The notes beneath the pieces were generated by a model. That model did not search any database and had not been told where the DNA came from. It worked only from the letters and a program-made list of their open reading frames with translations. Below are positions 16,812-24,765 of a DNA stretch of 64,000 bases, piece after piece (positions within the stretch are counted from its first letter, which is position 1; every line of letters begins with the position of its first letter). Source of the DNA: an uncultured Desulfovibrio sp. (GTDB taxonomy: Bacteria; Desulfobacterota; Desulfovibrionia; Desulfovibrionales; Desulfovibrionaceae); the NCBI RefSeq assembly GCF_949282365.1, contig NZ_CASDOY010000004.1, positions 30,966-94,965 of the forward strand. Reading direction: 5' to 3'. Position numbers and translations under genes: made by a program.

Positions 16812-19151
16812 ATGAGTACCCTGCCTTCCGACAACGGCGTGCGCAAGCACCTGGCCAGCCTCCTGACCGGCTGGACCGCCATCCTGCTGTGCAGCCTGCT
16901 GCTCTACGATGCCCTGCTCTTCTCCTCCCTGCGTACCGAGACCAGGGACAATATGCGCGCCTCGGCCGCCGTGGCGGCCGTCAGCCTGAAAAACCGCATG
17001 AGCATGGGCATCCGCTTCGGCAAAAAGCTGGAGACCTATCACGGCGTGGACAGACTGCTGGCCAGCGTGGGGCGCGCGGCGGACATGCCCCTGGCCGTCC
17101 TGGATGCCCGGGGCAAGGTCCTGCACCGCTGGGGGCCCTTCCCCGTCCTGCCGGAGATCCGCACGGAGTTCCCGCAGCCTGCGGAGACGCATGTCCTGCC
17201 CCTGGAGCAGGGGGAACTGCTGCTGACGCCCGTCAGTGACCGCAACGGCCGGATCGCGGGGCACATCGGCGTCTGGCTGCCTTCCGCCGCGATGGACCAG
17301 AGGCTGCACGAGCTTTTCCGCCAGCAGCTGTACTTTCAGGGAGGCCTGGCACTGGCCGGCATCCTGCTGCTGGTCCTCTGCCTTTTCCTGCAGGGACGCC
17401 GGGACACGCCCCGCAACCTCTGTATCGGCATCTTCCTGCTCATCATGCTGGGCAACGGCGCCATGGCCCTGCACACCGTCAGCCGGCAGTATACCCTGGG
17501 GCTGCAGGAGGATGCGGCGCATACCGGCGCCATCCTGACGGAAGACCTCAACCGCCTGCTGCTGGTGGGGGTCTCCCTCGACAATACCGCCCGGCTGCAT
17601 GCCTACCTGGAAAGGGTCGCCGCCACCCATGACGACGGCATCGTGCTGGATATCCTCGATCCCGCAGGCAAGGTCTATGCCTCCAGCCATGACAGGGCCG
17701 CCGGCGCCCCCGATCTGCTGCCCCAGGGACAGGAATTCGCCCTGCTGGAACTGGCGTCCGGCTTTTCGCTCAGCGGCGACGCCCTGTCGCAGGGCTGGAA
17801 ACTGCGTGCCTCCCTGACGCGCGGCCCCTGGCTGGACCGCCTCGTGGCCAGCGGTCTGGACATCCTGACCCTGGTGGCCATCTCCCTGATCTTCATGGTG
17901 GAGATGTTCCTGCTGTTCGCCCGCTGCCTGGAAGCGCGGCTGCGCAACGAGACGCACAGCCACGCGCACCGCAGCTCCCTGTTCCGTCCGCTGATGTTCG
18001 TCTTCGTGCTGGCCATGGACATGAGCATCTCCTTCATCCCCCTGCGCATGGCCGAGCTCACGCCCCCCGGCATGCTCTCGCGCGATGTGCTGCTGGGGCT
18101 GCCCATTTCGGCGGAGATGGGCATGACCGGCCTCAGCGTGCTGGTGGCCGGGACATGGATGAAGCGCCGGGGGGCCCGGCAGCCGCTCATGACGGGCATC
18201 GTCTTCATGGCGCTGGGCTATGCGGCCTCCATGCTGGCCTGGACGCCTTGGCTCTTCATCGGCGCACGGGCCCTGGTGGGTCTGGGCTACGGTCTTTCCC
18301 TGCTCACGGCCCAGGCCTATACGGTCAGGGACGGCAATCTGGCGGACATGTTCGCGGGCGTCTACGCCGGTTCCCTCTGCGGCAGCGCACTGGGGGCCAT
18401 GCTGGCGGAACGCCTGGGCTACGGGCCCGTGTTCGCCATCTCCGCCCTCATCCTGGCCTGCCTGGCCCTCGTGCCCCTCTACCTGCTGCGCGGCCCCGCG
18501 CAGGCGGCAGCGGCAGAGCAGGGGACGGCGGCCGCCCGGCTCACCCTGCCGCAAATCCGCCGCCTGCTGGCGGATCGCCGTTTCCTGGCCTTCATCCTGC
18601 TGGCCCTGCTGCCTTCGGCCCTGCTGTGCGTGGGCTTCCTCAACTATTTCCTGCCGGTCTTCCTCAAGGAAGCGCAGGTGGCGCAATCCAATATCGGCCG
18701 CGTCTACATGCTCAACTGCCTGATCGTCATCTACAGCGGGCCCCTGTTCGCCCGCCTGGTCGGCAGGAGCCTGCACAAGAGCCGCCTCCTGTTCTGGGCG
18801 GGCATCCTTTCGGCCCTGTCCGTGGCCAGCTTCTGCCTGCTGCCGCCCCTGCCGGCCTCGGTGGCGGGCTCCATCCTGCTGGGTCTGGCCACGGGCCTCA
18901 ACATCCCGGCCCAGAGCGAATACCTGCTGGAACTGGACATCGCCCGGGCCATCGGCGTGGATCAGACCATGAGCCTGCTGGATGCCCTGCAGCGCGTGGG
19001 GCAGGTCATCGGGCCGGTCTGCGTGGGCGGCATCCTGAGCGTCATGAGTGTGGACAGCGCCGCCCGCTGGGCGGGCATCGGCCTGATGCTGATCTCGCTG
19101 CTCTTCCTGGTCCTCGTGCGTCCCGGACGCTCTGACGGAGGCCGGGCATGA
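16812..19151 (+). CDS. Periplasmic-sensor/MFS transporter-like fusion
   Basis: 779 residues. N-terminal membrane helix (14-36), first periplasmic domain (37-168) of cache-like character, two helices near 173-193 and 201-220, a second periplasmic domain (about 221-345), a helix near 349-372, then a complete MFS-type bundle from about 385 to 775 with the loop WMKRRGARQP typical of MFS motif A. There is no output enzyme domain. It begins six bases after the PP2C gene, whose periplasmic sensor resembles its N-terminal layout, so a sensor or signal uptake role is inferred. Substrate is unknown. Ends in a four-base overlap with the next gene. Confidence 0.75.
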   Translation: MSTLPSDNGVRKHLASLLTGWTAILLCSLLLYDALLFSSLRTETRDNMRASAAVAAVSLKNRMSMGIRFGKKLETYHGVDRLLASVGRAADMPLAVLDARGKVLHRWGPFPVLPEIRTEFPQPAETHVLPLEQGELLLTPVSDRNGRIAGHIGVWLPSAAMDQRLHELFRQQLYFQGGLALAGILLLVLCLFLQGRRDTPRNLCIGIFLLIMLGNGAMALHTVSRQYTLGLQEDAAHTGAILTEDLNRLLLVGVSLDNTARLHAYLERVAATHDDGIVLDILDPAGKVYASSHDRAAGAPDLLPQGQEFALLELASGFSLSGDALSQGWKLRASLTRGPWLDRLVASGLDILTLVAISLIFMVEMFLLFARCLEARLRNETHSHAHRSSLFRPLMFVFVLAMDMSISFIPLRMAELTPPGMLSRDVLLGLPISAEMGMTGLSVLVAGTWMKRRGARQPLMTGIVFMALGYAASMLAWTPWLFIGARALVGLGYGLSLLTAQAYTVRDGNLADMFAGVYAGSLCGSALGAMLAERLGYGPVFAISALILACLALVPLYLLRGPAQAAAAEQGTAAARLTLPQIRRLLADRRFLAFILLALLPSALLCVGFLNYFLPVFLKEAQVAQSNIGRVYMLNCLIVIYSGPLFARLVGRSLHKSRLLFWAGILSALSVASFCLLPPLPASVAGSILLGLATGLNIPAQSEYLLELDIARAIGVDQTMSLLDALQRVGQVIGPVCVGGILSVMSVDSAARWAGIGLMLISLLFLVLVRPGRSDGGRA

Positions 19152-20659
19152 ACGCGGCCCGGGAATGGCTCCGCCCCCTGATGCCCGATGCCCTGGCCGC
19201 GTTCGAACGGGCCGGGGATCTGAGCCTGGCGGCATATGCGGCGGCCCTGACCAGGGACGCGCCCCGCGCCCCGGCCCTGCAATCAGGGGAAGACCTCGTG
19301 GAACTGGCCGCAGAGGCCTGCGGACGTCTGTATTCCCCGGCGCTGGGAGAGGCCCTGCGGCGCGAGCTGCACGAGGACTTCCACGCCCTGACGGCCAACC
19401 ATCACGGGGTGGACTTCCACCCGGAATTTTTCCAGGGCGACCTGCTCTTCGCCATGAGCTGCCGCCATGCCGTGCCCCTGTTCAACTGCGGCGCCGTCCC
19501 CGGCAACAATGTGGCCTATCCGCGCGGCATCCTGCTGGCACTGGAGAACCCCGGCGAGGCGAGCTTCCGCTGCCGGCGCCTGCCTGTCCTGCCGGGCCGC
19601 CACCGGCATGTGCTGGTCAGCGTGCAGCCGCCCTTCGCGGCGTCGGCGGTCCGCCTGCCCTCGCACATGCCCGGCCTGCCGGACACGCTGCCCCGTGCCG
19701 CCCTGGATCGTCTCGTGCAGGCCGTCTACCTGCATCCGCGCGTCCTGGCGCAAGGCCGCTTCCGGGATCAGGCCAGCCTCATGAACAGCCTGCTGTGGCA
19801 GGAAGTCATGGACAGGGCCTGCCCTGTGCCGCCGCTGGTCTCGCTGGACATGCAGCAGCTGTGCGCGGCCCTGATCCGGGCCGATCTGGAGCGACCCGAC
19901 AGTCTGGTGGGCCGTCTGCTGCTGCAGCCGCCGCTGGTCGCCGCCATCTGGGAGGAACTGAACGGGCAGCGGGCCTGCTGGACAGGGACCAGACAGGACC
20001 TGCAGCGCGGCAGCTTCCTCTTCTGGGGCGTGGACGGAGAAGGCCGGGCCCTGGCCCTGCGTCCCTCGCAGGATCGCCGCAGTCTGGTGGCCGTCAGGGA
20101 CGCCGGCTGGCGTCTGCCCCTGCAGTCCGCCCCCCTCTCCCGGGCCCTAGAGCAGGAGCGCATCCTGCCGACGCTCTTCCTGTATTTCACCACCGTCTCC
20201 GCGGCCCGCGGCCTGCGCTGCACCGGGGGCATCTTCCAGACCAGCTATCTGCCGCGCATGGTCCACGGCCTTGCCGACGCCCTGCGGCGGTGCGGCGAGC
20301 CGGGCATGGCCGACCGGCTCCGGGAAAGCTTCAGCCCCTGCCCTGCCTGCACGGGCCTGCTCCCCCTGCGTCTGCCCTGCCCCGGGGGACCGCTGCAGAG
20401 CGCAGGGCAGGGAGCCGGTGCCGCCGACCTCTGGCTGGCAGGGGGCCTTTCGCCCGCCTTGTGGCAGGCCATGCGGCAGACACGGGTCCGCGACGCGCTG
20501 GCCGTCTCGCTGCCGTATCATTATGAAGATCTGGCAGGGCAGGCCATGCAGCCGTCATTGCTGGCCCGGCTCCTGGAGCAGGTCCCGCCTGCCCGCAGCC
20601 TGCCCTTTACGGGATCCCGCACCGCTGAAGCCTGTACTTCGGAGCGCCATCATGCCTGA
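19148..20659 (+). CDS. Unrecognised 503-residue protein in T3SS-linked operon
   Basis: I do not recognise this family. It is soluble in appearance: no signal peptide, no membrane segment, helical N-terminal 100 residues, then a His- and Cys-containing block (residues about 85-125: N-H-H-G-V-D-F-H-P-E-F-F-Q-G-D, then F-N-C-G-A-V-P-G-N-N-V-A-Y-P-R-G). A C-P-A-C pair sits near residue 400. Ribosome site GGAGG precedes the ATG, and the gene overlaps both neighbours (4 and 8 bases). Because the next gene is a racemase-like PLP enzyme, a role in amino-acid or small-molecule metabolism is possible but unproven. Confidence 0.7.
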   Translation: MNAAREWLRPLMPDALAAFERAGDLSLAAYAAALTRDAPRAPALQSGEDLVELAAEACGRLYSPALGEALRRELHEDFHALTANHHGVDFHPEFFQGDLLFAMSCRHAVPLFNCGAVPGNNVAYPRGILLALENPGEASFRCRRLPVLPGRHRHVLVSVQPPFAASAVRLPSHMPGLPDTLPRAALDRLVQAVYLHPRVLAQGRFRDQASLMNSLLWQEVMDRACPVPPLVSLDMQQLCAALIRADLERPDSLVGRLLLQPPLVAAIWEELNGQRACWTGTRQDLQRGSFLFWGVDGEGRALALRPSQDRRSLVAVRDAGWRLPLQSAPLSRALEQERILPTLFLYFTTVSAARGLRCTGGIFQTSYLPRMVHGLADALRRCGEPGMADRLRESFSPCPACTGLLPLRLPCPGGPLQSAGQGAGAADLWLAGGLSPALWQAMRQTRVRDALAVSLPYHYEDLAGQAMQPSLLARLLEQVPPARSLPFTGSRTAEACTSERHHA

Positions 20660-21845
20660 ACTGGAGATCAATATGGACGCGCTGGCCCACAATCTGCGCC
20701 TTGTCCGGCGTCAGGGACACGCATGGCGGTTCAGCTTCCTGCCTGTCCTGAAGATGGCGGCTTCGCATCCGGCCATCGTCGCCTTTCTGCGTGCGCAGGG
20801 CTGCCGCAGCTACGGTATCGCGGACATGACGGAGCATCTGCTCTACGGCACGGAGCCCCCCTCCCGGGAGGGACGTGTCCTGATCAATCTGCCGCCCCCG
20901 GACAGGGCGGACGACGCCGTGCGCTGGTTCGAGCGCAGCGCCTTTTCCAGCGAGGGCACCTTCCGGGCCCTTGACCACGCCGCACGCGCCGCCGGCCTGC
21001 ACCATGACACGCAGCTCATGGTGGATATCGGCGACATGCGCGAAGGCATCCCCTTGGCCGATGCCCGCGCCCTGCTGCGGGCCGTGGGGGCGGCCTCGCG
21101 ACGCGCGGCCCGGGGCCCGGGGGCGCATGTGGCCGGGATCGGTGTCAATCTGGGCTGCCTGTACGGCACCTGCCCGGATGACGAGAACATGGCCCTGCTG
21201 GAAGGACTGGCGGCCCAGGCCGGTCCGCTCCTGGGCCATGCCCTGCAGCGTGTCAGCCTAGGCGGGAGCATCTTCTGGAACTGGTTTGCCCGTCGCGAAG
21301 GTCGCGGGCCGCGCCTGCCGCGGGACTGCGTCATGGAATTCCGCATGGGGGATCCCCTGCTGCTCGGCCGGGACATGTACCGCAACGAGCCCCTGCTGGG
21401 CGGGAATTTCCGGCAGGACGTCTTTTCCCTGTCCGCCACGGTGCTGGAAGTGACGGAACGGGACATCCACCCGCCCCGGCAGAGCGTCCACAACGGCCGT
21501 GGGCGGTCCGCCCGCTGTCCCGAGCTGGGCAAAAGGCTCCGCGCGCTGGTGGACTGCGGCAGCCTGCACACGGATGTGCAGGGCCTGGTCCTGTCCCGGC
21601 CGGATTGCTGGATCGCCGATTTCAGCGGCAATTATGCCATCCTTGATATGACCGGCAGCCCGCGCCCTCCCGTACCGGGGGAACGCATCCGCTTTTTCCC
21701 GTCCTACTGGGCCGTGGCCCGCACCTGCCGCCTGCCCCATCTCCCCAAGACCATCGTCCACGACAGCCGCCCCGGGCCCGCAGGCTCCGGGGCCTGCAGC
21801 GTCGCGCCCCGTACGGACGCGGCATCCCCTTCGGAGGTTTCATGA
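20652..21845 (+). CDS. PLP-dependent alanine/ornithine racemase-like enzyme
   Basis: 397 residues from the ATG at 20652 (GGAG eight bases upstream). N terminus matches the alanine-racemase-like TIM barrel of the Orr/YhfX type: ELEINMDALAHNLRLV, then the presumed PLP lysine K34 in L-P-V-L-K-M-A-A. Later blocks include VDIGDMREGIPL, GIGVNLGCLYGTCPDDEN and LGGSIFWNW, as expected along the barrel. Substrate cannot be read from sequence. It overlaps the 503-residue gene by eight bases and the binding-protein gene by four, so the three products are probably made together. Confidence 0.75.
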   Translation: MPELEINMDALAHNLRLVRRQGHAWRFSFLPVLKMAASHPAIVAFLRAQGCRSYGIADMTEHLLYGTEPPSREGRVLINLPPPDRADDAVRWFERSAFSSEGTFRALDHAARAAGLHHDTQLMVDIGDMREGIPLADARALLRAVGAASRRAARGPGAHVAGIGVNLGCLYGTCPDDENMALLEGLAAQAGPLLGHALQRVSLGGSIFWNWFARREGRGPRLPRDCVMEFRMGDPLLLGRDMYRNEPLLGGNFRQDVFSLSATVLEVTERDIHPPRQSVHNGRGRSARCPELGKRLRALVDCGSLHTDVQGLVLSRPDCWIADFSGNYAILDMTGSPRPPVPGERIRFFPSYWAVARTCRLPHLPKTIVHDSRPGPAGSGACSVAPRTDAASPSEVS

Positions 21846-22996
21846 AGACAGCATCGCGCCCATTCCCGGCGTTTTCCGTCCGCATCGTCCTGCTGTTCCT
21901 GCTGGCCTGGAGCTGCGCCTTTTCCGCTGTGGCGCAGGCACGGCCTGCCGGCGACAAGGCCTGGCGGGTGATCTATGTGGAGGGCGGCCCCTTTTCCGAC
22001 TATCAGCGCATCTTCCAGGGCCTGGCCCTGGGACTGGAGGAACGCGGCCTCATCGAAAACGGCCATGTGCCCCTGCCTTCGGACAGCGAGGAGACGCAGG
22101 GCATGTGGCAATGGCTGGCCAGCCATGCCGGCGGGGAACGCATCGTCTTCCTGCCTGACGGCTTCTATTCCGCCGGCTGGGACAAGCAGCAGCGGGAGCG
22201 CATCCGGCAGGACGTCCTGCAGCGCATCCGGGAAAGGAAGGATGTGGACATGATCCTGGCCTTCGGCACCTGGGCCGGACAGGACTTCTCCGCCCAGGAC
22301 CTGCCCGTTCCGGTCATCGTCTCTTCCGTGACCAATGCCGTGGATTCCGGCATCATCCCTTCGGTCAGCGATTCGGGACGGGACAATCTGGTGGCCCCCA
22401 TCGAACCGGACCGCTTCAAGCGGCAGGTCCTGCTGTTCCACGACATCTTCGCGTTCAAAACGCTCGGTATCGCTTACGAGGATACCCCGGCGGGTCGCGG
22501 CAGCATCGCCCTCAACGAGATCGAGGACGCTGCCGGAGAGCTGGGCGTCACCCTGGTGCGTTGCACCGATACTTTTGACATACAGGACGCGAACCTGGCC
22601 TCGGACAGATTGCTGGCCTGCCACAAGAAGCTGGCGGAACAGGGGGTCGAGGCCGTCTACCTCACCTATAACGTGGGCCTGCAGGCGGACGCCATGCGGC
22701 GGGTGCTGCAGCCCCTGGCCGATGCCCGCATCCCGACCTTTTCCCAGCTGGGCTCGCCGGACGTGGTGCACGGCGCGCTGTTGAGCGTGGCCCAGTCCAG
22801 CATCACCGAAGAAGGCCGCTTCAGCGCCGGTCTTGTGGATGCCATCCTCAAGGGAGCGCGCCCGCGCGACCTGTCGCCCGTTTTTGAAAGCCCGGTCAGC
22901 ATGGCCCTGAACCTGTTCATGGCCACGCTCATCGGCTGGAACCCGCCGCTGGAAGTGCTGGCGGCCGTGGACGAGTTCTATCAGGAAATGAAATAG
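21842..22996 (+). CDS. Periplasmic ABC-type substrate-binding protein (ABC_sub_bind family)
   Basis: 384 residues with a signal peptide (about residues 1-34, ending AVAQARP). The rest is a two-lobe periplasmic binding fold of the TrpX-like ABC_sub_bind family: VDMILAFGTWAGQDF, VPVIVSSVTNAVDSGII, GIAYEDTPAGRGSIAL and IPTFSQLG are at the positions expected for the lobes. No ABC permease or ATPase gene lies next to it, so it may serve as a ligand receptor for the two periplasmic sensors upstream, or work with a transporter encoded elsewhere. Last gene of the T3SS-linked operon. Confidence 0.8.
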   Translation: MKTASRPFPAFSVRIVLLFLLAWSCAFSAVAQARPAGDKAWRVIYVEGGPFSDYQRIFQGLALGLEERGLIENGHVPLPSDSEETQGMWQWLASHAGGERIVFLPDGFYSAGWDKQQRERIRQDVLQRIRERKDVDMILAFGTWAGQDFSAQDLPVPVIVSSVTNAVDSGIIPSVSDSGRDNLVAPIEPDRFKRQVLLFHDIFAFKTLGIAYEDTPAGRGSIALNEIEDAAGELGVTLVRCTDTFDIQDANLASDRLLACHKKLAEQGVEAVYLTYNVGLQADAMRRVLQPLADARIPTFSQLGSPDVVHGALLSVAQSSITEEGRFSAGLVDAILKGARPRDLSPVFESPVSMALNLFMATLIGWNPPLEVLAAVDEFYQEMK

Positions 22997-23136
22997 GGCA
23001 TGCGGCGCAACGGTGCACGGCCCTGCGCGGAGCGCGTGTTTGGCCGTCTCCCCGCGCCGTTTTGCCACAGGGCGGACGTGCTGCGGCCCTGCCTGCCCTG
23101 CTATGGCGGGCTACCGCACGCGAAAAGCCGCAGACA

Positions 23137-23169
23137 AGGAGGACGTATCGTTCAACGGTACGTCCTTTT
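23137..23169 (+). terminator. Rho-independent terminator of the T3SS-linked operon
   Basis: Near-perfect palindrome AGGACGTA-TCGTT-C-AACGG-TACGTCCT (23140-23166) followed by a T run. Lies 140 bases after the binding-protein stop; no other strong terminator is visible between 6841 and here. Confidence 0.75.
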
Positions 23170-23430
23170 GCGTTTGGGGGCCCTGTCCCCAAGGCACAGC
23201 CGCTGCCCTGTCCTTCCGGCATGCCGAGGAAGGCTCTGCCGCATGTCCCGCCATAGGGCTCATGTCCCGGACGCGATCGCCGGGGCCAGTGCTGCGGGAC
23301 GCATGAAGACGGCCCCGTTACCCTGCATACAGAAGCGCGGGACAGAGAGGAATGCCTTTCCTGGTTGGCCCCGGGCTGGCTGCGCAAGGAGGACAAAAAG
23401 ACGCTCCGCGGCACGGCCCGTCGCCTTCCT

Positions 23431-23661
23431 TCACGCCGCAGGAGACCTGACCTTCGGGGCAGGTCCCTGCGCCGTCCTGCAGGCGCGGCTCCCCGCCCAC
23501 AGCCGGGCATAGCCCGCCGTGCTGCCGCGCAGCGCGATATGCAGTAGGCCCCGCAGGGGCGCGGGCAAAAGATGCAGAACCCTCTCCCGGCACATGTCGC
23601 ACATGCGCCAGGAGAGCCGCTGCGCCAGCATACGGCAAAAGATCCTGTCACTGTCGGCCAT
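23431..23661 (-). CDS. Possible small cysteine-containing protein
   Basis: 76 codons from an ATG at 23661 with GGAGG seven bases upstream, which is better than chance. Residues 1-30 contain C-R-M-L and C-D-M-C-R-E-R and are basic; the second half looks like noise (Arg, Pro, Ala-rich). No family recognised. The ribosome site is the main support; it could equally be a non-coding stretch of GC-rich DNA. Confidence 0.3.
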   Translation of the reverse strand: MADSDRIFCRMLAQRLSWRMCDMCRERVLHLLPAPLRGLLHIALRGSTAGYARLWAGSRACRTAQGPAPKVRSPAA

Positions 23662-23798
23662 CGGTGTACCTCCGCGTATGGCGACAGTCTGGCCCCCTTC
23701 TCCGGCAGAAGCGTGTCAGCCGCCCGTCATTCCGGCGACTATGGCGGCGGGCCGGCTCACGGCCTGACGGGGAAGGCCGTCACGGAGCCCGGCACAGC

Positions 23799-24545
23799 TC
23801 AGGCCGACATGGGGCAGAAGCGTTCCGCCCCCAGCGCACGGGCGGCCCCGGCACAGGAGGTGCCGAAGAACAGCACAGGCTTGCCGATGTCCAGAAAATC
23901 GACGAACGTGCCGTTGCACAGGGTACTGCCCGTACACAGCACCAGTTCCGCCCAGTCCCGGACCACGTCCCCGTATGCGCTCGCCCCGTTTTCCACGGTC
24001 ACGCCGGAGCGCACGCTGCCCACGATCTCGGGATTGAGGTCCAGGACCCGCACGCTGAACTCCCTGACCAGCCGGGCCAGCAGCGCCGGCTGGAAGCCCA
24101 CCAGGGCGATGCGCGGCCTGCCGAAGCGCTCCCGCACCAGCGCGGCGTAGCGTTCCGCGCACTGCTCCGGGCCGTCATCCCGGCAATGCACCGTATTGCC
24201 GATCTCGCCCGTGGCACGCAGGACGGCGTTGAGCGTGGCCACCAGGATGCCCCGGGCCTGGGGATCGCGTGCCGTATCCAGTGCCAGTACCTCGGCCAGC
24301 GAGCCTTCGAAATCCACGGGCGCGCTGGTGAAGGCCTGGCCGAGCGCCTCACCGAAACGGGCCTGGAGCATGATCTCCTTGCCGTTGAGGATGGGATAAT
24401 CCGTCCGCGCCGTCCGGCCGATGGCCTCCTCCGGCGTCAGGCCGCGGCTTTTCAGACTGATGCTGGCTTCGTCCAGATGGTGCCGCTCGATGGCATCACG
24501 CAGGGCCTGCCTGAGCCGGGCGTACAGGTCTTCTTGCGTCATCAT
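23799..24545 (-). CDS. DUF4213/DUF364-type putative metal-chelation protein
   Basis: 248 residues from the ATG at 24545 with GGAGG eight bases upstream. N-terminal half fits DUF4213 (TDYPILNGKEIMLQARFGEALGQAFT, then a GILVATLNAVLRATG segment), C-terminal half fits DUF364 (RIALVGFQPALLARL, VRDWAELVLCTGSTLCNGTF, PVLFFGTSCAG). Such proteins are often found with metal or corrinoid transport genes; none are next to it here. Function is not established. Confidence 0.75.
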   Translation of the reverse strand: MMTQEDLYARLRQALRDAIERHHLDEASISLKSRGLTPEEAIGRTARTDYPILNGKEIMLQARFGEALGQAFTSAPVDFEGSLAEVLALDTARDPQARGILVATLNAVLRATGEIGNTVHCRDDGPEQCAERYAALVRERFGRPRIALVGFQPALLARLVREFSVRVLDLNPEIVGSVRSGVTVENGASAYGDVVRDWAELVLCTGSTLCNGTFVDFLDIGKPVLFFGTSCAGAARALGAERFCPMSA

Positions 24546-24719
24546 GTAGCATGCCTCCAGATAGGGTTGGCTGCCTTCGCTGCGGGGAATGCCTGAGGCG
24601 GCGGAAGAGACCGCCGGACCGGGGCCGGACTGGACAGGGCAGGTCCCGCACGCTGCCATGCGCTGCCGGAGCGGTCGCCCTTGCAGGGACGGCCCGGACG
24701 GGCCGCGCGTGGCAGCGAC

Positions 24720-24751
24720 AAAAAAGGGGCCACCCCTTTCCGGGGCAGCCC
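24720..24751 (-). terminator. Rho-independent terminator of the MprF-like gene
   Basis: Minus-strand GGGCTGCCCC-GGAAA-GGGGTGGCCC stem (two wobble pairs) followed by six T residues, 15 bases after the stop at 24766. Confidence 0.75.
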
Positions 24752-24765
24752 TGATCGCCAAAAAG

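Larger units (their letters stand above)
22997..23798. other. Intergenic region between T3SS-linked operon and DUF364 gene
   Basis: 802 bases. Holds the terminator at 23137-23169 and the doubtful small ORF at 23431-23661. A G-rich/C-rich inverted stretch (GGGGGCCCTGTCCCC) lies near 23175. Nothing else supported. Confidence 0.6.

Noticed and set aside
14640..19235. A 1531-codon open frame on the minus strand
   Set aside because: It lies exactly opposite the activator, PP2C and MFS genes, is rich in His, Gln, Gly and Arg and has no domain pattern; it is a by-product of GC-biased codon use.
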